64,000 nt of DNA from Eubacterium sp. (GTDB lineage: Bacteria > Bacillota > Clostridia > Oscillospirales > Acutalibacteraceae). The position numbers were made by a program, and so were the translations under genes. The notes beneath the pieces are model-generated. The model ran no database searches, was not told the origin of the DNA, and worked only from the letters and a program-made list of their open reading frames with translations. Location: the NCBI GenBank assembly GCA_017886765.1, contig JAGHJI010000062.1, positions 1-64,000 on the forward strand, in the 5' to 3' direction. The stretch's first letter is position 1. Every line of letters begins with the position of its first letter. Shown here piece by piece: positions 1 to 10,182 of this stretch.

Positions 1-2060
1 AGATCGGCGAGGACTTCCCGTCTGATCCTAAGGAGCAGCTCATGGGCGCTGTCAAGGCTGTATTCCGTTCATGGGACAACCCCCGTGCTAACGTATACCG
101 CCGTGACAACGATATCCCTTATTCATGGGGTACCGCTGTTAATGTACAGTCCATGGCATTCGGTAACATGGGTGACGACTGCGGTACAGGCGTTGCTTTC
201 ACACGTGACCCTGCTACAGGTAAAAAAGGTCTCTTCGGCGAATTTTTGACAAACGCGCAGGGCGAGGACGTTGTTGCCGGTGTTCGTACACCTATGCACA
301 TTTCCGAGATGGAGCAGAAGTTCCCGGAGGCTTTCGCTAAATTCACAAAGGTTTGTGAAACACTTGAAAATCACTACAGAGATATGCAGGATATGGAATT
401 CACCGTTGAGCACGGCGAGCTTTATATGCTCCAGACACGTAACGGTAAGAGAACCGCTCAGGCTGCTCTGCAGATTGCCTGCGACCTTGTTGACGAGGGT
501 ATGAGAACACCTCAGGAAGCTGTTGAGATGATCGACCCGCGTAACCTTGACACACTTCTTCACCCACAGTTTGACGCTGAAGCACTGAAGAAAGCTACAC
601 CTGCCGGCAAGGGACTGGGCGCATCTCCCGGCGCTGCCTGCGGTAAAGTTGTATTCACAGCTGACGACGCTGTTGAGTGGAATAACAGAGGCGAGAAAGT
701 TGTTCTTGTCCGTCTTGAAACCTCACCTGAGGATATTACAGGTATGAAGGCTTCTCAGGGTATTCTCACCGTCCGCGGCGGTATGACCTCTCACGCTGCC
801 GTTGTTGCCCGTGGTATGGGTACATGCTGCGTATCCGGCTGCGGCGAGATCAACATGGACGAAGCAAACAAGAAATTTACTCTCGCAGGTAAGGAATACC
901 ACGAGGGCGACTATATCTCCATCGACGGTTCAACCGGTAATATCTATGACGGCATCATTCCTACCGTTGACGCTACAATTTCAGGCACCTTCGGCAGAAT
1001 CATGGCTTGGGCAGATGAGTACAGAACATTAAAGGTTCGTACAAACGCTGACACCCCGGCTGACGCCAAGAAAGCACGTGAGCTGGGCGCAGAGGGAATC
1101 GGTCTTTGCCGTACGGAGCACATGTTCTTTGAAGAGGACAGAATCGCTGCATTCCGTGAAATGATCTGTTCAGACACTGCGGAGGAGAGAGAAGCCGCTC
1201 TTGAAAAGATTCTTCCTTATCAGCAGGGCGATTTTGAGGCGCTTTATGAAGCGCTTGAAGGCTGCCCGGTTACAATTCGTTTCTTAGATCCGCCTCTCCA
1301 CGAGTTTGTTCCTACTGAGGAGGACGACATTAAGAAGCTTGCTGACGCGCAGGGCAAATCTGTTGAGGATATCAAGGCGATTATCGCTTCCCTGCATGAG
1401 TTCAACCCGATGATGGGTCACCGCGGACTCCGTCTTGCAGTAACTTATCCGGAAATCGCAAAAATGCAGACAAGGGCTGTTATCCGTGCCGCAATCAATG
1501 TACAGAAGGCGCATCCGGACTGGACGGTTGCTCCGGAGATCATGATTCCTCTTGCCTGTGACGCTAAGGAACTCAAGTATGTTAAGGACATCGTTGTTGC
1601 AACTGCCGATGAGGAAATCGCGGCTGCCGGCGTTGAAATGAAATATCAGGTAGGTACTATGATCGAGATTCCTCGTGCTGCTCTTACAGCCGGCGATATC
1701 GCTAAGGAAGCTGAATTCTTCTGCTTCGGTACCAACGACCTTACACAGATGACATACGGCTTCAGCCGTGACGACGCAGGTAAGTTCCTTGACGCTTACT
1801 ATGACGCTAAGATCTTTGAGAACGATCCGTTCGCAAAGCTTGACCAGGTTGGCGTTGGTCAGCTTATGAAAATGGCTGTTACCAACGGTAAGGTCACTCG
1901 CCCTGAGCTTCACTGCGGTATCTGCGGTGAGCACGGCGGCGACCCAAGCTCCGTTGAGTTCTGCCACAATATCGGTCTTGATTATGTATCATGCTCACCA
2001 TTCAGAGTACCGATCGCTCGTCTTGCTGCTGCTCAGGCTGCTATCAAGGCAAGCAAATAA
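1..2060 (+). CDS. ppdK: Pyruvate, phosphate dikinase, C-terminal part (5' end lies before the window)
   Basis: Reading frame is open from base 3 (IGEDFPSDPKEQLMGAVKAVFRSW) through the listed ORF; PPDK motifs GGMTSHAAVVARGMG, GLCRTEHMF, HCGICGEHGGDPSSVEFCH. Confidence 0.97.
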   Translation, partial: IGEDFPSDPKEQLMGAVKAVFRSWDNPRANVYRRDNDIPYSWGTAVNVQSMAFGNMGDDCGTGVAFTRDPATGKKGLFGEFLTNAQGEDVVAGVRTPMHISEMEQKFPEAFAKFTKVCETLENHYRDMQDMEFTVEHGELYMLQTRNGKRTAQAALQIACDLVDEGMRTPQEAVEMIDPRNLDTLLHPQFDAEALKKATPAGKGLGASPGAACGKVVFTADDAVEWNNRGEKVVLVRLETSPEDITGMKASQGILTVRGGMTSHAAVVARGMGTCCVSGCGEINMDEANKKFTLAGKEYHEGDYISIDGSTGNIYDGIIPTVDATISGTFGRIMAWADEYRTLKVRTNADTPADAKKARELGAEGIGLCRTEHMFFEEDRIAAFREMICSDTAEEREAALEKILPYQQGDFEALYEALEGCPVTIRFLDPPLHEFVPTEEDDIKKLADAQGKSVEDIKAIIASLHEFNPMMGHRGLRLAVTYPEIAKMQTRAVIRAAINVQKAHPDWTVAPEIMIPLACDAKELKYVKDIVVATADEEIAAAGVEMKYQVGTMIEIPRAALTAGDIAKEAEFFCFGTNDLTQMTYGFSRDDAGKFLDAYYDAKIFENDPFAKLDQVGVGQLMKMAVTNGKVTRPELHCGICGEHGGDPSSVEFCHNIGLDYVSCSPFRVPIARLAAAQAAIKASK

Positions 2061-2079
2061 TCAAAAAACCGCGTAAATA

Positions 2080-2116
2080 TTTACAGGGCTGTGAAGAATC
2101 ACAGCCCTGTGTTTTT
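2080..2116 (+). terminator. Intrinsic terminator after ppdK
   Basis: CAGGGCTGTGA-agaa-TCACAGCCCTG followed by TGTTTTTAT. Confidence 0.85.
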
Positions 2117-2138
2117 ATATTGCTTTCAAATAAGGATA

Positions 2139-2176
2139 AAGATGGGCTGCGGAAAACCCGCAGCCCGTTTTGTATT
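2139..2176. terminator. Terminator hairpin between convergent ppdK and LCP gene
   Basis: GGGCTGCGG-aaaa-CCCGCAGCCC followed by GTTTTGTATTTT. Confidence 0.7.
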
Positions 2177-3520
2177 TTATTCTGTTTCACTTTCCTGCGC
2201 CTCTATATCGGCGGAACTCATATTATAGATATAATCTGTAAGCATCTGCTTGTTTTCATCCGTATTGATACTTATAACACTGTTTCCACTGATCGTGGCG
2301 TAGCTCCACGTACCCTCAAAAGGAACTTTTGTCTGATGCATATCTCCCGTAAGACAGATACCTGCCTGCAAGACAAGCGCCATCAGCTGACCTTTGCTCA
2401 TATCCGTTTCAATATACGGCGCTGAACTAAACGCCATTCTGTAAAGTCTGAAGATATTCGCGCTTTTGGCGCTGCTTAAAATGGCACTCATTACTGTACG
2501 CTGTCTTTCCGTTCTGGCAAAGTCTGTGTCAATTTTCCTGATACGGCAGTAAGCAAGCGCCTGTTCTCCGGACAGTTTGTATTTGCCCGACTCCAGCGTT
2601 ACGTTACCATAGCGGCTGGGATGATTCGTGACCTCGTCAGCTTCCTCCTGCGTAACATCCACTTCAACGCCGCCCAGACTGTCAACAAGCACCTTGAACA
2701 TTTCAAAGTCCGCCACTGCGTAGCCGTCAATTTTTATACCGAAATTGTATTCTATTGCGTCCACCACGCCTTGGTATCCGCCGGAAGAACAGGCGGCATT
2801 CAGCCTTTGCTCATAACCGAGCGTGGGGATATACACCCAGGTATCTCTCAAAAACGATACCATTTTTATACAGCGGTGGCGCATATCAAGGGATACCAGC
2901 ATCATCGTGTCGGAACGGGTCTGTTCGGCGTCCTCGTCAGACCTGGCGTCAACGCCCAAAATCAAAATATTTTTAACCATGGAGCTGCTTTCAAGGGTGT
3001 CGGCGGACACATATGTGTTTTCTTCCTTATCATTATAATTTATTCTGCCCATAACAACGCCAACCGAGCCCACAAGAATCAGAACAAGCACCAATACGAA
3101 CGCCAGTATACCCTTGCCCACGGACATTCGGGGCAGTTTCCCTTTTCCGGCGGTTTTTTTGTCTTTTTTAGAGGAATGGGGGGAAGTTCTTTTTGACTTG
3201 TCCGGTTTTCTCCTGTTATTTTGTCCCGTATTTATCGGACGTTCAAAGTCACCGGCGCTCTCACTTCTGAAACGCTGAGGCGGCTGAATATCGTTTGTCT
3301 GCTGCGTCTGCGGCGATGTGTCACAGGGGTTGATACCCTGCTGGTCATACGGATTATACTGATTATCCTGCAACACATCTTTTTTTCTCTGCCTGTTATT
3401 AAAATCCAGATCCACCGGATTAAAGCCGTAATAGTTTTCATCCTCCGGCACAGTTCTGTCCAAATCGTTATTGCGGTTTCTTTTTTCGGGATCAAAGCCT
3501 TTGTTTTCAAAACGCGGCAT
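2177..3520 (-). CDS. LytR-CpsA-Psr (LCP) family cell-wall glycopolymer ligase with Asn/Gln-rich cytoplasmic tail
   Basis: NILILGVDARSDEDAEQTRSDTMMLVSLD, SFLRDTWV, LSGEQALAYCRIRKIDTDFARTERQR; one TM segment near residue 135. Confidence 0.93.
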   Translation of the reverse strand: MPRFENKGFDPEKRNRNNDLDRTVPEDENYYGFNPVDLDFNNRQRKKDVLQDNQYNPYDQQGINPCDTSPQTQQTNDIQPPQRFRSESAGDFERPINTGQNNRRKPDKSKRTSPHSSKKDKKTAGKGKLPRMSVGKGILAFVLVLVLILVGSVGVVMGRINYNDKEENTYVSADTLESSSMVKNILILGVDARSDEDAEQTRSDTMMLVSLDMRHRCIKMVSFLRDTWVYIPTLGYEQRLNAACSSGGYQGVVDAIEYNFGIKIDGYAVADFEMFKVLVDSLGGVEVDVTQEEADEVTNHPSRYGNVTLESGKYKLSGEQALAYCRIRKIDTDFARTERQRTVMSAILSSAKSANIFRLYRMAFSSAPYIETDMSKGQLMALVLQAGICLTGDMHQTKVPFEGTWSYATISGNSVISINTDENKQMLTDYIYNMSSADIEAQESETE

Positions 3521-3623
3521 CCTATCACCTCCACGAATATCTTACTGCATATCAGCAATGATTTCAACAGTCATTTTGTAAATTATAATTGACATAGGTT
3601 CTTACTTGGAATAAAATATATAT

Positions 3624-4006
3624 GCGAGTTGGCTTGGCAATTGCGTACTTCCGGAATGAACGAATCTGTCAGGATGGTTGTATGAGGAAAGTCCGAGCAG
3701 CACAGAGCAGGATGACGGCTAACGGCCGCCGAGGGTGACCTTAGGGAAAGTGCAACAGAAATATACCGCCTCACATAGGTTGAAGGTTTCCGTCATCGTC
3801 GACCTGAGGTAAGGGTGGAAAGGCGAGGTAAGAGCTCACCGAGGAAGTGGAGACATTTCCTGCCATGTAAACCCCATCCGCTGCAACATCGACTAAAGGG
3901 TTGTTTGCTCGACACATAACTTTGAAGGATGGCTGGAGCGCGGGAGCAATTCCGCGTCGAGATAGATAATTGCCCACGACAGAACTCGGCTTACGGCCAA
4001 CTCGCT
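3624..4006 (+). ncRNA. rnpB: RNase P RNA (bacterial class A/B)
   Basis: GAGGAAAGTCCGAGCAGCACAGAGCAGGATG, GGGAAAGTGCAACAGAAATATACCGCC, AGGTAAGGGTGGAAAGGCGAGGTAAGAGCTCACC, 3' ACAGAACTCGGCTTACGGCCAACTCGC pairing with 5' GCGAGTTGG. Confidence 0.96.
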
Positions 4007-4038
4007 TTTATTAAATTAATTTAAATGAGGAAATACCA

Positions 4039-4881
4039 ATGCTTGTTAATATGCGTGATCTTCTGGCGGACGCACAGGACGGCGGCTATGCGGTCGGCTC
4101 CTTTTCCGTCGCGAATATGGAGATGGTGCTGGGCGTGCTCCAGGCTGCAAAGGAGCTGAATGCGCCCGTTATTTTACAGATTGCCGAGGTAAGGCTGAAA
4201 CAGAGTCCGCTGGAAGTTATCGGGCCGTTAATGGTGGCCGCGGCGGAAAACGCTGACACGCCGGTTGCCGTTCATTTTGACCACGGCAAAACCATGGAAA
4301 AAATCAGTCAGGCGCTTGATTTGGGATTTACCTCCGTTATGTTCGACGGCTCCCATCTGCCCCTTGATGAAAATATAGATTTTACGAAAAAGGTCATCGC
4401 CGCTGCGGCGGAGTATGACGCGGCGGTGGAGGCGGAGATCGGCTGTGTAGGCGGCTCCGAGGACGGCTCCGAGGATATTGCCATCAACTGCACCAAGGTA
4501 GAGGACGCGGTGCGCTTTGAAACCGAAACCGGAGTTGACGCTCTGGCGATCGCCATCGGCAACGCCCACGGAAATTACAAAAGCGCTCCGAAGCTGAGAT
4601 TTGATATTCTGGAAGAGGTTGAAAAAAATACCGACGTGCCCCTTGTTCTTCACGGCGGTACGGGAATCACTCCCGACGATTTTGTCAGATGCGCCCATAC
4701 CGGAATCAAAAAAATCAATATCGCCACCGCTACCTTTGATTCTGTTGAAAACACTGTGAATAAATGGTATAATGACGGTAAAATAAACGGCTATTATGAT
4801 CTGCAGGCAGCCGAAGTGGAAGGCGCTTACCAAAACGCCAAAAAGCATATCCTGATCTTCGGAACTGACAATAAAGCATAA
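4039..4881 (+). CDS. Class II fructose/ketose-bisphosphate aldolase family protein (possibly IolJ/tagatose-bisphosphate aldolase-like)
   Basis: HFDHGKTMEKISQALDLGFTSVMFDGSHLP; VEAEIGCVGGSED; VLHGGTGI. Confidence 0.9.
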   Translation: MLVNMRDLLADAQDGGYAVGSFSVANMEMVLGVLQAAKELNAPVILQIAEVRLKQSPLEVIGPLMVAAAENADTPVAVHFDHGKTMEKISQALDLGFTSVMFDGSHLPLDENIDFTKKVIAAAAEYDAAVEAEIGCVGGSEDGSEDIAINCTKVEDAVRFETETGVDALAIAIGNAHGNYKSAPKLRFDILEEVEKNTDVPLVLHGGTGITPDDFVRCAHTGIKKINIATATFDSVENTVNKWYNDGKINGYYDLQAAEVEGAYQNAKKHILIFGTDNKA

Positions 4882-4905
4882 TAATTTTTAATGAGGTAAA
4901 GATTT

Positions 4906-5922
4906 ATGAAATATGTTGAATTTGACATGTCAAAGCCCCTTGACTTTATTCCCATCGGCAGAATCGCCATTGATTTTAACCCGACGGATATGTATATGCC
5001 GCTGAGTGCGTCATCCAACTTTAACAAATACGTAGGCGGCTCTCCGGCAAATATTGCGGTAGGTCTTGCCCGTCTTGGCTGCAAGGTCGGTTTCTGCGGC
5101 TGTGTCAGCAACGACCAGTTCGGCGACTTTGTAGTGGATTATTTTGAAAAGGAAGGCATTGACACAAGTCATATTACCAGAGCGAAAAACGGAGAGTGCA
5201 TCGGACTGACCTTTACGGAAATTCTGTCAAAGGAAAAATCGTCAATCCTTATGTACCGTGACAACGTGGCTGATTTCTGCATGGCGCCGGAGGATATTGA
5301 GGAGGAATATATCGCTTCGGCAAAAGCGATCGTAATCAGCGGTACCGCGCTGGCCAAATCCCCCTCACGTGAAGCGTGCCTTAAGGCAATGATGCTTGCA
5401 AAGAAAAACAATGTCAGAATTATTTTTGATATAGATTACCGTGAATATACATGGAAATCCAAGGATGAGATTGCTGTTTATTACAGCCTTGTGGCGCAGA
5501 ATGCGGACATCATCATGGGCTCAAGAGAAGAATTTGATCTGACAGAAGGAATCGTCGGCGTTAAGGACTCCGATATGGAATCCGCTAAATACTGGCAGTC
5601 TTTCGGCGCCGCGATTTGTGTAATAAAACACGGCAAAGAGGGCTCCACCGCGTATACGAATGACGGTAAATTTTATTCCATCAAGCCTTTCCCTGCTGTC
5701 AAGCTCAAGGGCTTCGGCGGCGGCGACGGCTACGGTTCTTCTTTCCTTTACAGTCTGCTGCAGGGCAAAGAGATCATCGAATGTCTGGAATTCGGCTCCG
5801 CCTCCGCTTCCATTCTGATTTCCGCCCATTCCTGCTCCGACGCTATGCCGTCTGCAAAACAGGTGGAGGAGTTTATCAGAAAGAGCAAGGAAGAATACGG
5901 AGAAATGGTGGCAAGAGTATAA
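4906..5922 (+). CDS. PfkB-family sugar kinase, IolC (5-dehydro-2-deoxygluconokinase)-like
   Basis: FIPIGRIAIDFNPTDMY, YVGGSPANIAVGLARLG, VSNDQFGDFVVDYF, C-terminal KGFGGGDGYGSSFLYSLL. Confidence 0.87.
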   Translation: MKYVEFDMSKPLDFIPIGRIAIDFNPTDMYMPLSASSNFNKYVGGSPANIAVGLARLGCKVGFCGCVSNDQFGDFVVDYFEKEGIDTSHITRAKNGECIGLTFTEILSKEKSSILMYRDNVADFCMAPEDIEEEYIASAKAIVISGTALAKSPSREACLKAMMLAKKNNVRIIFDIDYREYTWKSKDEIAVYYSLVAQNADIIMGSREEFDLTEGIVGVKDSDMESAKYWQSFGAAICVIKHGKEGSTAYTNDGKFYSIKPFPAVKLKGFGGGDGYGSSFLYSLLQGKEIIECLEFGSASASILISAHSCSDAMPSAKQVEEFIRKSKEEYGEMVARV

Positions 5923-5960
5923 CATTCAGCAGAATAAATTCACGGAGCTAAACTTCCTCC

Positions 5961-7118
5961 GTGAATTTTTTTGGAGTTCTTATTATGAAAAGTGAAATCA
6001 ACTCAAATCAGATACCCAAAAGCAGACCGGTCAGAAACTGGGGTATTGACCTTTTAAGATGCTTTGCGATGATGATGATCGTTATGCTGCACACCCTCTC
6101 ACGCAGCGGCCTGCTGACGGAAACAGAGGTCTCATCCTTCAAGTATGAAATCGTATGGTTTATTGAAATTTTCTGTTACAGCGCGGTAAATTGTTTTATT
6201 ATCATAAGCGGTTATGTCAGTCTGCACACGAAATTCCGACTGTCGAGAATTATACTGCTGTGGCTTCAGGTCGTTTTCTATAATGTTCTGCTCACAGTGA
6301 TTGTACAGGCAATAAACGGCAGTTGGGATGCAACGGAGATTCTGCGTTCCTTTTTACCGGTATCAACAGACGCGTACTGGTTTTTTACGCAATATTTTGT
6401 CTTATGCTTTTTTATGCCGCTGATCAATAAGCTGGTTTTAAATCAGTCCAATAAACAAAACGGATTTTTCCTGGCAATGATGCTGATTTTCTTCTCGGTT
6501 TTACCTATGCTGTATGCGCTGCCGGTAGACATTCTGGGTGAATTTAACGAAAAGCTCTTTTTCACGGAACGCGGTTACAGCGTGCTCTGGATGACGGTTA
6601 TGTACGCCCTGGGCGCGGTAATCAGGAGATATACCGATGAGGGCGGACTTGAAAAAGTAAAAACATATGTGTTTGCCATACTGGTTATCGTAAACGACGT
6701 TATCATATGGATTATACATTTTATCTGCACCGGCAGGGAGAATCCGGTTTCCCCTTATTTTGTTGTTTCCTACACGTCTCCCTTTGTTGTAATCGCCGCA
6801 GTGGGGCTGGTAATGCTCTTTTCAAGGCTGCGTTTCGGCGCAAAAATCAACAAAATAATCGCATTCTTTTCTTCCGGGGCATTCGCCGTATATCTCGTTC
6901 ATTCTCAGAAAGATATCTATCCTATTTTTAAAGAGCTGGTTTCCCCGATGCTGGATTACAGGGTTTTAAAACTGCTGCCCTGTCTGCTGTTTACGATTCT
7001 GTTCGTATTTTTGGCGGGCACCCTTGCGGACGCGATCAGAAACCGGCTGTTCCAGCTTCTTCATATTGACAAAGCATGTAAGAAAATCGACGGAAAATGC
7101 AACGCCGTTTATAATTAA
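5961..7118 (+). CDS. Membrane acyltransferase family 3 (OafA/WecH-like)
   Basis: N-terminal RNWGIDLLRCFAMMMIVMLHTLSRSG plus about 10 hydrophobic segments; real start may be the internal Met before KSEINSNQ (5985). Confidence 0.85.
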   Translation: MNFFGVLIMKSEINSNQIPKSRPVRNWGIDLLRCFAMMMIVMLHTLSRSGLLTETEVSSFKYEIVWFIEIFCYSAVNCFIIISGYVSLHTKFRLSRIILLWLQVVFYNVLLTVIVQAINGSWDATEILRSFLPVSTDAYWFFTQYFVLCFFMPLINKLVLNQSNKQNGFFLAMMLIFFSVLPMLYALPVDILGEFNEKLFFTERGYSVLWMTVMYALGAVIRRYTDEGGLEKVKTYVFAILVIVNDVIIWIIHFICTGRENPVSPYFVVSYTSPFVVIAAVGLVMLFSRLRFGAKINKIIAFFSSGAFAVYLVHSQKDIYPIFKELVSPMLDYRVLKLLPCLLFTILFVFLAGTLADAIRNRLFQLLHIDKACKKIDGKCNAVYN

Positions 7119-7152
7119 AGTCCGCAATAATAGACACAAGGCTAATTTCTTA

Positions 7153-7181
7153 TTGACATTTCCGGAATAATATGGTATAAT
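7153..7181 (+). promoter_or_regulatory. Consensus sigma-A promoter with extended -10
   Basis: TTGACA (7153-7158), 17-bp spacer, TGGTATAAT (TATAAT 7176-7181). Confidence 0.85.
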
Positions 7182-7189
7182 ATAGTCAA

Positions 7190-7316
7190 TTCGGGGGAGT
7201 AGTTCCGCGTGAATAAACATAACGTGAGCTAAATCAACAGCTTGCCTATGTGGCTGGTTTAGTTTTAAAGAATGAGACTCGTACATAGTGTAATACTATG
7301 TACGGGTTATTTTTTT
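7190..7316 (+). promoter_or_regulatory. yybP-ykoY (Mn2+) riboswitch with terminator expression platform
   Basis: GGGGGAGTAG...AACGTGAGCTAAATCAACAGC...GAATGAGACT; followed by perfect hairpin CGTACATAGT-GTAAT-ACTATGTACG (7280-7304) and a T-run; downstream gene is a P-type ATPase. Confidence 0.85.
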
Positions 7317-7369
7317 AATTACGGACCGCCTCCCGCAAATATATTCCTATTACATAAGGAAGGGATCAT

Positions 7370-10030
7370 ATGAAAGAATATTTAAAAAATGTTTCCCGGG
7401 TCTATGAGGAAGTCAAATCATCGGAAAACGGACTGACCTCCTCCCAGGCTGCCGAAAGGCTTGAAAGAAACGGAAAAAACAAACTTGCCGAAGGCAAAAA
7501 AGAATCAATTATTCATAGATTTTTAATGCAGCTTGCCGACCCGATGATCATTATTCTGATCGTTGCCGCCGTTATATCTGCCGTAACTGCTTACATCGGC
7601 GGTGAGGGCGAGGGCTATGCCGATGTTGTTATCATTCTGATTGTAGTCATCATAAACGCCGTGCTGGGCGTTTATCAGGAAAGCAAAGCGGAAAAGGCGA
7701 TTGAAGCGCTGCAGGAGATTGCCGCGGCAACTTCCAAGGTAATCCGTGACGGAAAACTGACAGACATTAAATCAGAAGATCTGGTTATCGGCGACGTGGT
7801 TGTGCTTGAAGCCGGCGACAGCGTTCCTGCGGACTGCCGTATCGTTTCCTGCGCGTCAATGAAAATTGAAGAAGCCGCCCTTACCGGGGAGTCCGTTCCC
7901 GTCAATAAACAGACGGAGGAAATAGACCCATTGGGCAGTGACGACATCCCTCTGGGCGACAGAAAGAATATGTGCTACATGGGCTCCAATGTGGTTTACG
8001 GTCACGGAAAAGCGGTTGTGGTAGCAACAGGTATGGATACCGAAATGGGAAAAATTGCCGATGCGCTCACAACTGCCGAGAAAAATGAAACGCCGCTGCA
8101 AATCAAGCTTAACCAGCTTTCAAAGGTCTTATCCTTTTTAGTTTTAGGAATCTGCGTATTTATTTTCGCTTTTGATATTATCCGCGCTGTTGTCACGGGC
8201 GGTGATCTAAGCTTCAGCTCCGTGCTTGACACCTTCATGATCGCCGTATCTCTGGCGGTTGCCGCTATACCTGAGGGCCTTGCCGCCGTTGTTACCATCG
8301 TACTCTCCATAGGCGTAACCAAAATGAGCAAGCGCAACGCTGTTATTCGTCAGCTGACCGCAGTTGAAACGCTGGGGTGTACCCAGATCATATGCTCTGA
8401 TAAGACCGGAACACTGACACAGAACAAAATGACCGTTGTGGAACACAAGGGCAGTGATGAAAAACTCCTTGCCTCCGCAATGGCGCTGTGCTGCGACGCG
8501 GAACTTCAGCAGGACGGAGAGGTCAAGGGCGAGCCGACAGAGGCGGCGCTGGTAGCCTATGCGCACAAGCTTGAAATGCCCAAATACGATTTGGAAAAAT
8601 CCTTCCCCAGGATTATGGAAGCGCCCTTTGACTCATCCAGGAAAATGATGTCCACCGTTCATCAGTCAGACCATGGCTTTATTCAGTATACAAAAGGCGC
8701 GCCTGACGTGGTTCTGTCCCGCTGCACATCATACTATGAAAACGGCAAAGCCGTGCCGATGACGGAGGAAAAGAAAAATCAAATTCTGGCTGAAAACAAG
8801 GAAATGGCGGACAGGGCTCTGCGTGTTCTCTGCTGCGCTATGAGAACTTATAAATCCAAACCTGAAAGCGACGCGGCTGACTCCCTTGAAAAAGAGCTTT
8901 GTTATATAGGCCTTACCGGTATGATCGACCCGGTACGTCCGGAAGTCGTGGATGCGATCAAGGAATGCCGCTCCGCCGGAATCAGACCGATTATGATTAC
9001 GGGAGACCATAAGGATACGGCGGTTGCCATAGCCAAGGAGCTTGGTATTATTGAGAACGAAAGCGGAGCAATCACCGGTGCCGAGCTTGACAAAATCAGC
9101 GACGATGATCTGCCCCGTGAGATTGAGAAATTTTCAGTTTACGCCCGTGTCCAGCCCGAACACAAGGTAAGAATCGTAAAGGCATGGAAAACGAAAGGCA
9201 AAATAACGGCAATGACCGGCGACGGTGTCAACGACGCGCCGTCCATCAAAAACGCCGATATCGGTATCGGCATGGGCATCACCGGCACAGATGTAACAAA
9301 GAACGTGGCGGATATGGTGCTTGCGGACGATAACTTCGCCACCATCGTATCTGCTGTTGAAGAGGGCAGAAGAATTTATGACAATATCCGAAATTCCATA
9401 CAGTTCCTGCTTTCCTCCAATTTGTCCGAGGTCGTATCCATTTTTGTCGCTACGCTTTTCGGTTTTACGATATTCGAGCCTGTTCATCTGCTCTGGATCA
9501 ACCTGATCACAGACTGCTTCCCGGCTCTGGCACTGGGACTGGAAAAGGGTGAAAAAAACATTATGAACCGCGCTCCCCGTAATTCAAAAGACGGTATTTT
9601 TGCGGGAGGACTGGGATTTGACGTGGTATACCAGGGACTTATGGTATCCCTGCTGACACTGCTTGCCTATTTCTTCGGCACAAATCAGCTTGGCATAACG
9701 CTTGCTGCGGGAACGGAGGAGGTCATTCATCAAAACGGCATGACCATGGCATTTCTTACGCTAGCCATGTCGGAAATTTTCCACTCCTTCAATATGCGTT
9801 CCCGCCGCCAGTCCATCGTTCAGATGGGCGGTATCAACTGGTATCTTGTGGGCGCTATGGTCCTGAGCCTTGTGCTTTCAACCGCGGTCATTTATATTCC
9901 GTTTCTTGAGCAGGCATTCGGCTTTGCCCATATCAGCCTGACGGAATACGGGATTTCCCTTGCGCTTTCCGTTTGCGTCATCCCGATTGTTGAAATCGTC
10001 AAGGCAATTCAGCGCGCGCTGAAAAAATAA
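7370..10030 (+). CDS. P2-type cation-transporting ATPase (Ca2+/Mn2+ class)
   Basis: TGES, CSDKTGTLTQNKM, MITGDHKDTAVAIAKELGI, TGDGVNDAPSIKNADIGIGMGITGTDV. Confidence 0.96.
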   Translation: MKEYLKNVSRVYEEVKSSENGLTSSQAAERLERNGKNKLAEGKKESIIHRFLMQLADPMIIILIVAAVISAVTAYIGGEGEGYADVVIILIVVIINAVLGVYQESKAEKAIEALQEIAAATSKVIRDGKLTDIKSEDLVIGDVVVLEAGDSVPADCRIVSCASMKIEEAALTGESVPVNKQTEEIDPLGSDDIPLGDRKNMCYMGSNVVYGHGKAVVVATGMDTEMGKIADALTTAEKNETPLQIKLNQLSKVLSFLVLGICVFIFAFDIIRAVVTGGDLSFSSVLDTFMIAVSLAVAAIPEGLAAVVTIVLSIGVTKMSKRNAVIRQLTAVETLGCTQIICSDKTGTLTQNKMTVVEHKGSDEKLLASAMALCCDAELQQDGEVKGEPTEAALVAYAHKLEMPKYDLEKSFPRIMEAPFDSSRKMMSTVHQSDHGFIQYTKGAPDVVLSRCTSYYENGKAVPMTEEKKNQILAENKEMADRALRVLCCAMRTYKSKPESDAADSLEKELCYIGLTGMIDPVRPEVVDAIKECRSAGIRPIMITGDHKDTAVAIAKELGIIENESGAITGAELDKISDDDLPREIEKFSVYARVQPEHKVRIVKAWKTKGKITAMTGDGVNDAPSIKNADIGIGMGITGTDVTKNVADMVLADDNFATIVSAVEEGRRIYDNIRNSIQFLLSSNLSEVVSIFVATLFGFTIFEPVHLLWINLITDCFPALALGLEKGEKNIMNRAPRNSKDGIFAGGLGFDVVYQGLMVSLLTLLAYFFGTNQLGITLAAGTEEVIHQNGMTMAFLTLAMSEIFHSFNMRSRRQSIVQMGGINWYLVGAMVLSLVLSTAVIYIPFLEQAFGFAHISLTEYGISLALSVCVIPIVEIVKAIQRALKK

Positions 10031-10079
10031 GGATTACCAAAAGCGTTTAAACAGCGTTTTGTATTTTTAATTGTGTTAC

Positions 10080-10103
10080 GGGCGATTGATAATCGCCCCT
10101 ACG
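10080..10103. repeat. Dispersed palindromic repeat GGGCGATT-GAT-AATCGCCC + CTACG (copy 1)
   Basis: Shares core and flank with the copy at 15380. Confidence 0.7.
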
Positions 10104-10182
10104 GTTGTAAGTGCGTCACGGCGAGCAAAAAGGGGTTTCCAAAGTGGAATAAGCCTGCGCCTCCCCTTTGGTCGTTTTCTCG

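Noticed and set aside
1284-1967. 227-aa minus-strand ORF
   Set aside because: Antisense to ppdK, low-complexity codon shadow of a highly expressed gene.
1991-2425. 144-aa plus-strand ORF spanning the ppdK end
   Set aside because: Out of frame with ppdK and crosses two terminator hairpins and the LCP 3' end.
2621-3196. 191-aa plus-strand ORF
   Set aside because: Antisense to an LCP gene with clear family motifs.
3583-3977. Minus-strand ORFs 3583..3774 and 3771..3977
   Set aside because: They are shadows antisense to the RNase P RNA; no RBS or protein-like composition.
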